Origin: Alkalidesulfovibrio alkalitolerans DSM 16529
GTDB lineage: Bacteria; Desulfobacterota; Desulfovibrionia; Desulfovibrionales; Desulfovibrionaceae
Reading direction: 5' to 3'
Assembly: GCF_000422245.1 (NCBI RefSeq)
Contig: NZ_ATHI01000011.1
Coordinates: 1-64,000, forward strand
Length of the DNA: 64,000 bases
Within the stretch, counting starts at the first letter, position 1. Each line of letters starts with the position of its first letter. Shown here in pieces: positions 9,777 through 22,399 of this stretch. Made by a program: the position numbers and the translations under genes. The notes under the pieces were generated by a model. That model had not been told where the DNA came from, made no database searches, and saw only the letters and a program-made list of their open reading frames with translations.

Positions 9777-11273
9777 TCAGCAGCGGCCGAAAAGTTCGGT
9801 CATGGCCCGCAGGCGGCTCTTCAACTCGCCGCCCAACTGCTCCCAGGAGAGCCGCCATTCCCAGTTGCCCTTGGCCTTGGAGGGCGTGTTCATGCGGCCG
9901 GACTCGTCCAGGGAGAGCAGATCCTGCATGGGGCACAGGGCAAAGGCCGCGCACGAAGCCCAGGTCAGCCGGATCAACTCCCAGGCGGCCTCGCGTTCGC
10001 CGAAGACCCTGCCCGCATAGGCGAAGAGGCGGCGGCGGTCTTCCTCGCTGGTTTCGTGCGCAAACCAGCCGCGCGAGGTGTTGTTGTCGTGCGTGCCGGT
10101 GTAGGCCACGGCCCGGCGCACGTGGTTGTGCGGCGCGTCGAGGTTCTCGCCGATGCCGGGGCCGAAGCAGAACTGCACGATGCGCATGCCCGGCAAATTG
10201 AACGTATCGCGAAGTTCGCGCACGTCCGGGGTGATCACGCCCAGATCCTCGGCAATGATGGGCAGGCTCGGAAAGGCCGCCTCCAATTCCGAAAAGAATT
10301 CCATGCCCGGCGCGTCCACCCACTCGCCGTTCACGGCCGTCTTCTCCCCGGCCGGGATCTCCCAGTAGCCCGCGAATCCACGGAAATGGTCGATGCGCAC
10401 GAAGTCGTACAGGGAGAGGTTGTGGCGCACGCGCTCGATCCACCAGTCGAAGCGGCGCTCGCGCAGCCGCGCCCAGTCAAAGACCGGATTGCCCCAGAGC
10501 TGCCCCGTGGCCGAAAAATAGTCCGGCGGCACCCCGGCCACGGCCGTGGGCTGCTTGTCGTGGTCGAGCTTGAAGCAGTCGGTGTTAGCCCAGACGTCGG
10601 CCGAATCGTAGGTTACGTAGATGGGCGCGTCGCCCACCAGATGGATGCGCCGCTCGCGGAGCATTTTCCTGAACTCCTGCCACTGCGAAAAAAAGAGGTA
10701 CTGCTCGAAGCGCATGTATTCGACGGTCGCGGCCAGACGCTCGCGCGCGGCGTCGAGCGCGGCCGGATCGCGGTCGCGCAGTTCGCTTGGCCACTCGCTC
10801 CACATGCGGCCGCCCTGCTCGGCCTTGATGGAGGCGAACAGGACATAGTCGTCGAGCCAGTACGCCTGGTCACGGCAGAAGCGGGCATAGAACGGGTCAT
10901 CGGCCAGCCGTTTCCGGTTGTCCTTGAAGGCGGCGTAGAGAAGGCCGAGCTTGTAGACCTCCACGGCCGGATAGTCGCAACGCTCGCGGGGAAAGGCCGG
11001 GTGGTCGGCCAGGGCCGAGCGGGGCAGCCAGCCGTCCTCCACGAGCTTGTCCGGGCTTATGAGCAAGGGGTTGGCCGCGAAGGCCGAGAAGGACGAATAG
11101 GGCGAGTTGCCGATAGCCGGGGATGTCGGGCCGATGGGCAGGATTTGCCACAATCCCTGGCCGGACTCGGCCAGGAAGTCCGCGAACCAGGCCGCTCCCG
11201 GTCCCAGGTCGCCGATGCCGTGTTCCGAGGGCAGACTCGTGAGATGCAGAATGACGCCGCTTTGCCGGTGCAT
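9777..11273 (-). CDS. malQ: 4-alpha-glucanotransferase (amylomaltase)
   Basis: This 498-residue GH77 enzyme transfers glucan chains between maltodextrins and releases glucose. All three catalytic positions are visible: the nucleophile Asp about 295 in VRIDHFRGF, the acid/base Glu about 342 in IIAEDLGVITPDV, and the stabilising Asp about 396 in YTGTHDNNTSRGW. The N-terminus GVILHLTSLPSEHGIGDLG is the family's typical opening. Length matches bacterial and plant-type MalQ. It follows the trehalose synthase/maltokinase gene by 21 bases on the same strand, so the pair probably forms an operon for maltose, trehalose and glycogen interconversion. Confidence 0.96.
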   Translation of the reverse strand: MHRQSGVILHLTSLPSEHGIGDLGPGAAWFADFLAESGQGLWQILPIGPTSPAIGNSPYSSFSAFAANPLLISPDKLVEDGWLPRSALADHPAFPRERCDYPAVEVYKLGLLYAAFKDNRKRLADDPFYARFCRDQAYWLDDYVLFASIKAEQGGRMWSEWPSELRDRDPAALDAARERLAATVEYMRFEQYLFFSQWQEFRKMLRERRIHLVGDAPIYVTYDSADVWANTDCFKLDHDKQPTAVAGVPPDYFSATGQLWGNPVFDWARLRERRFDWWIERVRHNLSLYDFVRIDHFRGFAGYWEIPAGEKTAVNGEWVDAPGMEFFSELEAAFPSLPIIAEDLGVITPDVRELRDTFNLPGMRIVQFCFGPGIGENLDAPHNHVRRAVAYTGTHDNNTSRGWFAHETSEEDRRRLFAYAGRVFGEREAAWELIRLTWASCAAFALCPMQDLLSLDESGRMNTPSKAKGNWEWRLSWEQLGGELKSRLRAMTELFGRC

Positions 11274-11294
11274 GGTCTCTCCTTGGGATGGCCG

Positions 11295-14618
<3,324 letters not shown>

Positions 14619-14735
14619 GCAGTCCTCGCCGGGTTGTCGGTCGTCGAACAAGGGGCCGGAATGTGAACGTGTAGCGCGACCCGCCCGCGAATTCAAGGCA
14701 TGGCCGCCTGAAACGGATGAATCCGCCGGGCACGG

Positions 14736-14765
14736 TTGCCATCCGCTTCGCGATGGAGCTATAGG
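14736..14765 (+). promoter_or_regulatory. Candidate sigma-70 promoter for the TPR-protein gene
   Basis: TTGCCA at 14736-14741 and TATAGG at 14760-14765 are separated by 18 bases, about 50 bases before the ATG at 14815. It lies in the 196-base divergent gap between treS and the TPR gene. Match quality is fair (5 of 6 and 4 of 6). Confidence 0.4.
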
Positions 14766-14814
14766 TTCATGATGAGCGGGCGGTCTTTTGCGGCCCGCGC
14801 AGCAAAGGACAGCC

Positions 14815-15564
14815 ATGGACGTCATCCGGGGAGTCTTCTCCACCACGGCCGACAACGGCTCGGGCAAGAAGCCGGGCAAAAAGACCTACTGGCTCGTGCG
14901 CGAGCAGCCAGATGGCACCTTCGCGGCCCAGGCCATGAATAGGAACTTCGTGCCCATGGGCGAGAACAGGACCGTGGCGCGCGAGGAGTTCCTGGCCCGC
15001 TTCGAGCCGGAGCCTGAGTTTTACGTCAAGAGCGTGGCCCAGAAGAAACTCGAACTCGACGACATCCTGGGCCTTGGCGTGGGCGGCGAGCAGAACCTGC
15101 CCCTGGCGGGCATGGACTTCGGACAGGCCCAGCGGATCAACGAGGAAAACATCACGGCCAACTTCAACCAGGGGATGCTCTTTCTCGACGCGGGTAACGC
15201 GGGCAAGGCGCAGGACGTGTTCCAACGCATCCTGGACCTGACCGCGCCTTTCGAGGCGCAGCACAAGCACCTCTTCAACTCCCTGGGCATCCGCCTGCGC
15301 AAGCGCAACCTCTTCGATCTGGCGCTCAGATACTACGATCGGGCAGCGAACCTGGCCCCGGACGACGAGAACATCCACCACAACATGGCTCGCGCCCTGT
15401 TCGAGAAGGGCGAGATCAAGATGGCCATGGACCGGCTGATGAAATCCCTGGAGATCAACCCGTCCCAGCACGAATCCAAGCGGTTCGTGCGCTTCCTGAA
15501 GAACCGCTACCTTGGGCCCTCCACGGCCAAGGTCCGGGTCTTCCGAAAGCCGTTCGAGGACTGA
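14815..15564 (+). CDS. Tetratricopeptide-repeat protein
   Basis: The 249-residue soluble protein has an N-terminal region of unknown fold (residues 1-95, including GSGKKPGKKTYWLVREQPDG) and then three to four TPR units from about residue 105 (NFNQGMLFLDAGNAGKAQDV, FNSLGIRLRKRNLFDLALRY, HHNMARALFEKGEIKMAM). TPRs mediate protein contacts; the partner is unknown. The ATG at 14815 has AAAGGA upstream. It ends 54 bases before the large BadF-type gene on the same strand and may share its transcript. Similar TPR proteins are common in sulfate reducers, but I cannot name this one. Confidence 0.78.
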   Translation: MDVIRGVFSTTADNGSGKKPGKKTYWLVREQPDGTFAAQAMNRNFVPMGENRTVAREEFLARFEPEPEFYVKSVAQKKLELDDILGLGVGGEQNLPLAGMDFGQAQRINEENITANFNQGMLFLDAGNAGKAQDVFQRILDLTAPFEAQHKHLFNSLGIRLRKRNLFDLALRYYDRAANLAPDDENIHHNMARALFEKGEIKMAMDRLMKSLEINPSQHESKRFVRFLKNRYLGPSTAKVRVFRKPFED

Positions 15565-15618
15565 AAACCGGGCGGCGCGGGCGCTTTCGGCTCGCGGCGA
15601 CGCCTTTGCCGAAATACC

Positions 15619-18600
15619 ATGACGACCTACACGTGTGGCATCGACGTCGGCTCTGTAAGTGTCAAATATGCGGTCCTGGACGCGCAGGGGCGCGTCGTGG
15701 CCCAGGCCTACCGCCGCCACGGCGGCAAGGCCGTGGAGACCGCCCTCGAACTTCTCGACGCGCTGCGCGCGGACTTCCCCGACCTGCGCGCCGTGTGCGT
15801 CGGCTCGGCCGGAAAAAACCTGGCCCGCCTGCTCGGACTTCCCCACCTGAACGAGTTGGCCGCCCTGGGCTTGGCTTGCGGGCTGCTCGCGCCATCGGCC
15901 GCCTGCGCCATCGAGATGGGCGGCGAGGACGCCAAGTTCGTGCTCCTCGACCAGGGCCGCGTGGCCGACTTCGCGCTCAATTCCGTGTGCGCGGCCGGAA
16001 CCGGCTCGTTCCTTGACCAGCAGGCCGAGCGCATGGGCCTGTCCATCGAACAGTTCGCCGATCTGGCCACGCAAAGCAGCCATCCGCCGCACATCGCCAG
16101 CCGCTGTTCGGTTTTCGCCAAGTCGGACATGATCCACCTGCAGCAGATCGCCACGCCTTTGGCCGACATCGCGGCCGGGCTGTGCTTCGCCGTGGCCAGG
16201 AACGTCAAGGGCTCGGTGGTACGCGGCCGAGCCGTGCCCGAGCCGTGCCTGTTCCTGGGCGGCGTGGCCCTGAACACGGGCGTGGTGCGGGCCATGCGCG
16301 AGGTCTTCGGCCTGCCGGGCATGCTCGTGCCCGGACACGGCGTGCTCTTTCCGGCCGTGGGCGCGGCGCTTCGCGCGCGCGAGGCGGGCGAGCCGCTGCC
16401 CCGCGCGGCCGGGGCCTTTGCCCGGGCGTCGGGAAAGCCCATGGACGGCCTGCCTCCCCTGCGCGCGGAAAACGACGGATTCGACGAGCGCCATGGCAAG
16501 CCCGAAACACAGATCGAGGACCCCCTGCCGGGAGAACGACTCTTCCTGGGCATCGACATCGGCTCCATCTCCACCAACCTGGCCGTGGTCGGCGAGTCCG
16601 GCGGCGTGGTGGCCAAGCGCTACTTGCGCACGGCCTCCAAGCCCATTGAGGCCGTGCGTCAGGGACTTTCCGAGATCGCCGAGGAATTCGCCGCGCGCGG
16701 CCTGTCCACCGAGATGTCGGGCGTGGGCACCACGGGCTCGGGCCGCTATATGATCGCGGACTTCACCGGCGCGGACATCGTCAAGAACGAAATCACGGCC
16801 CAGGCGCGCGGCGCGGCGGCCTTCGTGCCGGACGTGCAGACCATCTTCGAGATCGGCGGCCAGGACTCCAAGTTCATCTCGCTTGAAAACGGCGTGATCG
16901 TGGACTTCGAGATGAACAAGGCCTGCGCCGCGGGCACGGGTTCCTTCCTGGAGGAGCAGGCCGAAAAGCTCGGCGTGGCCATCAAGGAGGAGTTCGCCTG
17001 TCTGGCCCTGGGCTCGAAAACGCCGTGCAGCCTGGGCGAGCGCTGCACCGTGTTCATGGAGAATTCGCTGCAGGAATCCCTGGCGCGCGGTGCGGGCACG
17101 GGCGACCTGCTCGGCGGTCTGGCCTACTCCATCGTGGAGAACTACCTGGGCCGCGTGGTCCTGGGCAGGCCCATCGGCGAGAAGGTGCTCTTCCAGGGCG
17201 GCACGGCCTTCAACGCCTCGGTGGTGGCGGCCTTCGAGAAACGCCTGGGCCGCACGGTGGTGGTGCCGCCGCATCACGACGTCACCGGGGCCATCGGCAT
17301 GGCCCTCATCGCCCGCGACCACATGCGCCAGACGGGCCGGGCAACCACCTTCCGGGGTTTCGATCTGGCCCGCGTGCCCTATGCCGTGAGTTCCTTTCAG
17401 TGCGCCGAATGCGACAACCGCTGCGAGATCAACCGCGTGACCATCGAGGGCTCGGACCAGAAGCTCTTCTACGGCGGCCGCTGCGAAAAATACGACATCC
17501 GGCGCGTCAAGGGCGGCGGGGAGGATCTCTTCCGCTTTCGCGAGAAGGCGCTGTGCGCCGCGCACGAGGAACGCAAAAAGGCCCACGCGGCCTCGGGAAG
17601 GCTCGCGCCGCGCGGCAAGATCGGCCTGCCCAGGCTCTTCTCCCTGCACGATCAATTGCCGTTTTACAGCACCCTGCTCTGGGAACTGGGATTTGAGCCC
17701 GTGCTTTCGGGCCCCACCTCGCGCCGCGTGGTGGCGCAGGGCATCGAGGGCGCGTTGGCCGACACCTGTTTCCCGGTCAAGGCCGCGCTCGGCCACATGC
17801 GCGCCATGGCCGAAAGCGGCCTGGACAGGCTTTTCGCGCCAAGCGTCGTGGACCTCTCGACGCCGGGCGACGCAGGCGGCTCGTCCCTGTCCTGTCCCCT
17901 GACGCAGAGTTTCCCCTACCAGGCCAGGGCCGCCTTCCCGGACATCGGGATCGTCGCCCCGGCCATCATCCAGCGTCTGGGCGAAAAGGCCCTGGCCGAG
18001 GAGATCGGGGAGTCCCTGGGTGTGCCCGCGCGCGAGGTGCTGCGCGCCCTGCCCGTGGCCCGCGCGGCCCAGGACGACTTCGCCCGGACCCTGGCCGCCA
18101 AGGGCCGAGAGGTGCTCGAAAATCTCAAGGGCAGGGCCCTGGTGATCATTGGCCGGGCCTACAACGCCTTCGACCCCGGCATGAACCTGGGCATCCCGGC
18201 CAAGCTGGCCAGCCTGGGCGAGACCGCCATCCCCATGGATTTCCTGCCCCTGGACGTGAACGGGGCCGCGCGTGAGATGCCCGGCATGTACTGGCGCTCG
18301 GGCCGCCGCATCCTGGCCGCCGCCCGCTATTTGCAGGACCGGCCCGACCTGCACCCGGTCTTCGTGGGCAACTTCTCCTGCGGCCCGGACTCCTTCATCC
18401 TCCATTTCTTCCGCCGCGAGATGGGCACCCGCCCCTGGCTGCACGTGGAGATCGACGAGCACAGCGCGGACGCGGGCGCGGTGACGCGGCTCGAAGCCTT
18501 CCTGGACAGCCTGGGCCCCAGGCGCGACGACGAGAAGCGCGCTTCACGCAGGCGCGGAGCGTTTCTCTCGGCGCGCGGCGAGGCCGCCAGACGCACCGTG

Positions 18601-19770
18601 CTCGTGCCGCCCATGTGCGACCATTCGCGCGGCCTGGCTGCGGCCTTCCGCCACGCCGGGGTCGACGCCCGGGTCATGGAGGACGCGGACGCCGACTCGC
18701 TGCGCATGGCCCGCCGCCACCTCTCGGGCAAGGAGTGCTACCCCTGCGCCGTGACCACGGCCCAGATGCTCCGCGCGGCCAAGGCCAAGGACTTCGATCC
18801 CGGCCGCACTGTCTTCTTCATGCCCGGCGGCACCGGCCCCTGCCGTTTCGGCCTCTACAGCACCTTGCACCGGCTGGTGCTGGACGAGGCCGGACTCTTT
18901 GACGCGGCGCTCTTCTCGCCCGTGCAGGGCAAGCGCCTGTACCACGAGCTCGGCATCGTGGGCCGCCGCTTCGCCCGCCGCGCCTGGGAGGGCGTAGTGG
19001 CGTTCGACCTTCTGGCCAAGTGCGTGCACGAGAACCGGCCGGGCGAGCTCGTGCCCGGCACGGCCGACGCCCTCTTCGAGACCTGGGCCGCGCGGCTGGA
19101 AAGGATTCTGGAGAACGGCCAGGCCCCGAATCTGGCCGAGGTGACGGGCGAAATGGCCGCCGAGTTTGCGGCCATCCCCAAGGACGGGCGGCCGCGCCCC
19201 CTGATCGGCGTGGTAGGCGAAATCTTCGTGCGCTCCTCGCGCTTCTCCAACGAGAACCTGATCCGGCGCATCGAGGCCTTGGGCGGCATGGCTTGGCTCT
19301 CGCCCATGGACGAGTGGATTCTGTACATCGGCCACATCTCACGCCGCCGGGCCAGGCAGGAGCGCGATCTCTCGGCCATGCTCAGGCTGTGGCTGGAACA
19401 CCGCACGCAAAAAAGCTCGGCCCACGCCATGGAGCACGCGGCCGAAGGGTTCCTGCGCACCGTGCCCGAGCCCGGCACGGCCGAGATACTGCGCCGGGCC
19501 GCGCCCTACGTGCGCGACACCTTCGAGGGCGAGGCCGTGCTCACCGTGGGCAAGGCCATCGACATGCTCGAACGCGGGGCCCTTGGCATCGTCAACGCCA
19601 TTCCCTTCGGCTGCATGCCGGGCACCATCGGCCAAGCGCTGCTGCGCCGGGTCTCCGAGGCACACGGCGCCCCGGCCATCACCCTGCCCTTCGACGGCAC
19701 GGCCCAGCCCGCCTCGGCCCTGGCCCTGGAGACCTTCGTGGAGCAGTGCCGCGCCCGCATGGGGACATGA
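15619..19770 (+). CDS. Large BadF/BcrA-type ATPase and 2-hydroxyacyl-CoA dehydratase-like fusion
   Basis: The 1383-residue protein carries two ASKHA ATPase domains of the CoA-enzyme activase type. The first (residues 1-270) has GIDVGSVSVKYAVLD and CAAGTGSFLDQQ; the second (about 310-570) has GIDIGSISTNLAVVG and CAAGTGSFLEEQ. Each also has a second cysteine (SRCSVFAKSD, ERCTVFMENS). In single-domain activators these two Cys positions hold a [4Fe-4S] cluster across the dimer, so here one chain could supply both halves. Next comes a Cys cluster (FQCAECDNRCEI) and a C-terminal region with GKECYPCAVTT, resembling the dehydratase-subunit/DUF2229 part of such fusions. The substrate is unknown. It is presumably an ATP-driven low-potential electron donor or reductase. 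Confidence 0.85.
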   Translation: MTTYTCGIDVGSVSVKYAVLDAQGRVVAQAYRRHGGKAVETALELLDALRADFPDLRAVCVGSAGKNLARLLGLPHLNELAALGLACGLLAPSAACAIEMGGEDAKFVLLDQGRVADFALNSVCAAGTGSFLDQQAERMGLSIEQFADLATQSSHPPHIASRCSVFAKSDMIHLQQIATPLADIAAGLCFAVARNVKGSVVRGRAVPEPCLFLGGVALNTGVVRAMREVFGLPGMLVPGHGVLFPAVGAALRAREAGEPLPRAAGAFARASGKPMDGLPPLRAENDGFDERHGKPETQIEDPLPGERLFLGIDIGSISTNLAVVGESGGVVAKRYLRTASKPIEAVRQGLSEIAEEFAARGLSTEMSGVGTTGSGRYMIADFTGADIVKNEITAQARGAAAFVPDVQTIFEIGGQDSKFISLENGVIVDFEMNKACAAGTGSFLEEQAEKLGVAIKEEFACLALGSKTPCSLGERCTVFMENSLQESLARGAGTGDLLGGLAYSIVENYLGRVVLGRPIGEKVLFQGGTAFNASVVAAFEKRLGRTVVVPPHHDVTGAIGMALIARDHMRQTGRATTFRGFDLARVPYAVSSFQCAECDNRCEINRVTIEGSDQKLFYGGRCEKYDIRRVKGGGEDLFRFREKALCAAHEERKKAHAASGRLAPRGKIGLPRLFSLHDQLPFYSTLLWELGFEPVLSGPTSRRVVAQGIEGALADTCFPVKAALGHMRAMAESGLDRLFAPSVVDLSTPGDAGGSSLSCPLTQSFPYQARAAFPDIGIVAPAIIQRLGEKALAEEIGESLGVPAREVLRALPVARAAQDDFARTLAAKGREVLENLKGRALVIIGRAYNAFDPGMNLGIPAKLASLGETAIPMDFLPLDVNGAAREMPGMYWRSGRRILAAARYLQDRPDLHPVFVGNFSCGPDSFILHFFRREMGTRPWLHVEIDEHSADAGAVTRLEAFLDSLGPRRDDEKRASRRRGAFLSARGEAARRTVLVPPMCDHSRGLAAAFRHAGVDARVMEDADADSLRMARRHLSGKECYPCAVTTAQMLRAAKAKDFDPGRTVFFMPGGTGPCRFGLYSTLHRLVLDEAGLFDAALFSPVQGKRLYHELGIVGRRFARRAWEGVVAFDLLAKCVHENRPGELVPGTADALFETWAARLERILENGQAPNLAEVTGEMAAEFAAIPKDGRPRPLIGVVGEIFVRSSRFSNENLIRRIEALGGMAWLSPMDEWILYIGHISRRRARQERDLSAMLRLWLEHRTQKSSAHAMEHAAEGFLRTVPEPGTAEILRRAAPYVRDTFEGEAVLTVGKAIDMLERGALGIVNAIPFGCMPGTIGQALLRRVSEAHGAPAITLPFDGTAQPASALALETFVEQCRARMGT

Positions 19771-19808
19771 TCTTGATGACCGCTCGTCAAGGAACGAGGT
19801 TCCACGCC

Positions 19809-19836
19809 TTGACTTGTCACTAAAAATTAGTACCAT
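19809..19836 (+). promoter_or_regulatory. Candidate hicAB promoter with embedded palindrome
   Basis: TTGACT (19809-19814) is followed after 16 bases by TACCAT (19831-19836), just before the hicA ATG. Between them is a perfect inverted repeat, ACTAA-AAA-TTAGT (19819-19831), the sort of site where a HicB-type antitoxin could bind to repress its own operon. The -10 box is poor and very close to the start codon, so a leaderless transcript or another promoter is possible. Confidence 0.4.
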
Positions 19837-19839
19837 TCG

Positions 19840-20094
19840 ATGAATACTAAGAATCGCAAAACCTTGGCGGCGATATTCGCAAATCCCGTCAGCCCTGACG
19901 TGCCATGGGCGGATGTTGAATCGCTGCTTCGGGCCTTGGGTGCTCAAATCAACGAGGGCCGGGGGTCACGCGTGCGCATCGAGTTGAACGGCAGATTGGC
20001 CGTATTTCACCGGCCGCATCCAGCGCCAACAACCGACAAGGGTGCCTTGAAATCCGTCAGACGCTTCCTTGAAAGCGCTGGAGTCAGACCATGA
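19840..20094 (+). CDS. hicA: HicA-type mRNA interferase toxin
   Basis: The 84-residue protein has the small double-stranded-RNA-binding-like HicA fold. It contains PWADVESLLRALGAQINEGRGSR followed by an IELNG-AVFHRPHP segment in which His (FHRPHP) is the likely catalytic histidine, and ends with ALKSVRRFLESAGV, a standard HicA C-terminus. In the family HicA cleaves mRNA and stops growth. The gene overlaps hicB by four bases (ATGA), toxin first, the usual order. It is a complete and apparently intact toxin. Confidence 0.93.
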   Translation: MNTKNRKTLAAIFANPVSPDVPWADVESLLRALGAQINEGRGSRVRIELNGRLAVFHRPHPAPTTDKGALKSVRRFLESAGVRP

Positions 20095-20432
20095 ACACCA
20101 TGAACTACAAAGGATACCAGGGCCGTTTCGAATACGATCCCGAGGCGGACATCTTTCATGGCGAAGTCATCGACCTCGCCGACACGATCACCTTCCAGGG
20201 CCGCTCCATCGACGAACTCAAGCAGGCCCTGGCCGACTCGGTGGACGACTACCTCGATTTCTGCGCGCGCCTGGGCAGAAGACCGGAGAAGCCGTTTTCC
20301 GGCCGCTTCAACGTCCGCATCAGGCCCGAACTGCACCAGCGCCTCTCCCTGCGCGCCGCCGCCCAAGGTAAAAGTCTGAACAGCTTTGTCGCGGAAGCGC
20401 TCGACAAGGCCGCCCAGGTGGAACACCCCTGA
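20091..20432 (+). CDS. hicB: HicB-type antitoxin
   Basis: The 113-residue antitoxin has a partial RNase H-like N-terminal domain (YKGYQGRFEYDPEADIFHGE, VIDLADTITFQGRSIDEL) and a C-terminal ribbon-helix-helix DNA-binding segment (SGRFNVRIRPELHQRLSLRA, GKSLNSFVAEAL). The N-terminal part neutralises HicA and the RHH part probably binds the operon's own promoter. Start overlap with hicA indicates translational coupling. Confidence 0.94.
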   Translation: MNTMNYKGYQGRFEYDPEADIFHGEVIDLADTITFQGRSIDELKQALADSVDDYLDFCARLGRRPEKPFSGRFNVRIRPELHQRLSLRAAAQGKSLNSFVAEALDKAAQVEHP

Positions 20433-20576
20433 CGGGGTAGGGTATGGCCCGGTGGGGCTCGCGCGCCGGGGCTCTCCCCTGAAACGCCCCGTCCGGGAGG
20501 ACTCGCGCGGGTGTTGCGCCCGCGCCCCACAGGGGGTACAACGCCCCGGCGTTTCTCAAACGAAGGAGAACCTGCC

Positions 20577-22319
20577 GTGGGCAAGAAAATCGTCATCATC
20601 GGCGCGGTGGCCCTGGGCCCCAAGGCCGCCTGCCGCGCTCGCCGCCTCGACCCCGAGGCCGACATTCTGCTTCTCGACCGCGACGACGTCATCTCGTACG
20701 GCGGCTGCGGCATCCCCTACTACATCAGCGGCGACGTGCCGGACCGAAAGGCCCTGTTGACCACCACCTACCACGTGGTGCGCGACGTCGAGTTCTTCAA
20801 GGCCTACAAGCGGCTCACCGTTCGCACCCGCGTCGAGGCCCTGGCCATCGACCGGAAGGCCCGCGTCGTGCGCGTGCGCGACCTGAACACGGGCGCAGAG
20901 GAGGACATCCCCTACGACGTGCTGGTCCTGGCCACGGGCTCCACGCCCTTTATGCCGCCCGTGCCGGGCACGGACCTTTCGGGCTGCCACGCCATCGCCA
21001 CCATGCACCACGCCGACGCGGTCAAGAACGCCGTGCAGAACGAAGGCGCGGGCAAGGCCGTGGTCGTGGGCGCGGGGGCCATCGGCATAGAAATGTGCGA
21101 GGCCCTGGCCGACCTGTGGGGCATCGAAACCACGCTTGTGGAGATGGCCCCCCAGGTGCTGCCCCAGGCGCTCGGCTCGGATTTTGCGCGCATCGTGCAG
21201 CACGAGCTTGAAAAGGGCGGCGTGCGCGTGCTGCTCTCCGAGACCGTGACCGAGGTGCTCGGCGACGCCGACGGCAAGGTGCGCGGCGTGCGCACCAAGA
21301 ATGCGGGCGAGATCGAGTGCGATCTGGTCATCTTCGCGGCCGGATCGCGGCCCAACACCTCGCTCGCGCGCGAGGCCGGACTGGCGCTTGGCGCGTCGGG
21401 CGGCATCCTTGTGGACGCGCGCATGCGCACCTCGGACCCCAAGATTTACGCGGGCGGCGACTGCGTGGAGGTGCGCCACCTGGTGAGCGGCCACACCGCG
21501 CACCTGCCGCTGGGCTCCCTGGCCAACCGCCAGGGCCGGGTCATCGGCGACAACGTCACGGGCGGCAACGCCCGCTTCGAGGGCGTGGTCGGCACGTTCA
21601 TCATCAAGGCCTTCGAGCTGGCCGCGGGCCGCGCCGGGCTGACCGAAATCCAGGCGCGCGCGGCCGGGTTCGACCCGGTCTACGCCATCCTTCCCACCAC
21701 GGAACGGGCCCACTTCTATCCCGGCGCGTCCATGTTCTACCTCAAGCTCATCGCGGACAAGAAAACCCGCCGCGTGCTGGGCATCGAGGCCGTGTGCGCC
21801 AACGGCGACGCGGTCAAGGCCCGGGTGGACGCCGTGGCCGCGCTCTTGCCTCACGCGCCAAGCGTGGAGGACGTCTCGAACCTCGAAGTCGCCTACGCGC
21901 CGCCCTTCGCCCAGGCCATGGACGTGCTCAACGCCACGGCCAACACCCTGCAAAACATCCTGGACGGCCGCCTGAACGCCATGGGCGTGGAGGAATTCCT
22001 GGAACGCTTCCACAAGGGCGAGCTTCGCGTGGTGGACACCCGCGTGGCGCGCGGGGCCAAGGCCTGCACCGAGAAATATCCCGACGCCTGGCAGTCCTTC
22101 CCTCAGGAGTGCATCCCGGATCGGCTCGACGAACTGCCCATGGGTGAGGACGTGGTGCTCTTTTGCAACTCCGGCGTGCGCTCCTATGATTCGCAGTGCT
22201 TTCTGCGAAGCAGAGGCATCGACCTGCCGCACGTGCAGGGCGGCTGGGTGCTGCTCAAGTGCTTCGAGCCGGGATTCCAGGCGCTTGACACCGAGGACGA
22301 CGAACACGCGGCGTCTTGA
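20577..22319 (+). CDS. CoA-disulfide/persulfide reductase with C-terminal rhodanese domain
   Basis: The 580-residue FAD- and NAD(P)H-dependent oxidoreductase has an N-terminal FAD Rossmann motif (VIIGAVALGPKAACRAR, with a slightly unusual GAVALG in place of GxGxxG). The redox Cys about 43 lies in SYGGCGIPYY, the single-cysteine active site of the CoA-disulfide reductase/NADH oxidase group. Next are an NAD-binding AVVVGAGAIGIEM and a dimerisation domain. Residues from about 465 form a rhodanese domain with the loop CNSGVRSYDS. Family members reduce CoA disulfide, CoA persulfide or polysulfide, which fits sulfur metabolism. The GTG at 20577 has AAGGAG upstream; earlier in-frame starts lack support. 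Confidence 0.9.
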   Translation: MGKKIVIIGAVALGPKAACRARRLDPEADILLLDRDDVISYGGCGIPYYISGDVPDRKALLTTTYHVVRDVEFFKAYKRLTVRTRVEALAIDRKARVVRVRDLNTGAEEDIPYDVLVLATGSTPFMPPVPGTDLSGCHAIATMHHADAVKNAVQNEGAGKAVVVGAGAIGIEMCEALADLWGIETTLVEMAPQVLPQALGSDFARIVQHELEKGGVRVLLSETVTEVLGDADGKVRGVRTKNAGEIECDLVIFAAGSRPNTSLAREAGLALGASGGILVDARMRTSDPKIYAGGDCVEVRHLVSGHTAHLPLGSLANRQGRVIGDNVTGGNARFEGVVGTFIIKAFELAAGRAGLTEIQARAAGFDPVYAILPTTERAHFYPGASMFYLKLIADKKTRRVLGIEAVCANGDAVKARVDAVAALLPHAPSVEDVSNLEVAYAPPFAQAMDVLNATANTLQNILDGRLNAMGVEEFLERFHKGELRVVDTRVARGAKACTEKYPDAWQSFPQECIPDRLDELPMGEDVVLFCNSGVRSYDSQCFLRSRGIDLPHVQGGWVLLKCFEPGFQALDTEDDEHAAS

Positions 22320-22399
22320 CATGAAGCTTGGGGCATGGAATTTGGCTTTTTTTCCGACGCCGCGCATCTGATTCGCGAATCCGTCCCGGAGGAAGCCCT

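Noticed and set aside
14767-18462. Long minus-strand open frame opposite the TPR and BadF-type genes
   Set aside because: The plus strand encodes clear TPR and ASKHA motifs. The opposite frame is compositionally biased and has no recognisable domain.
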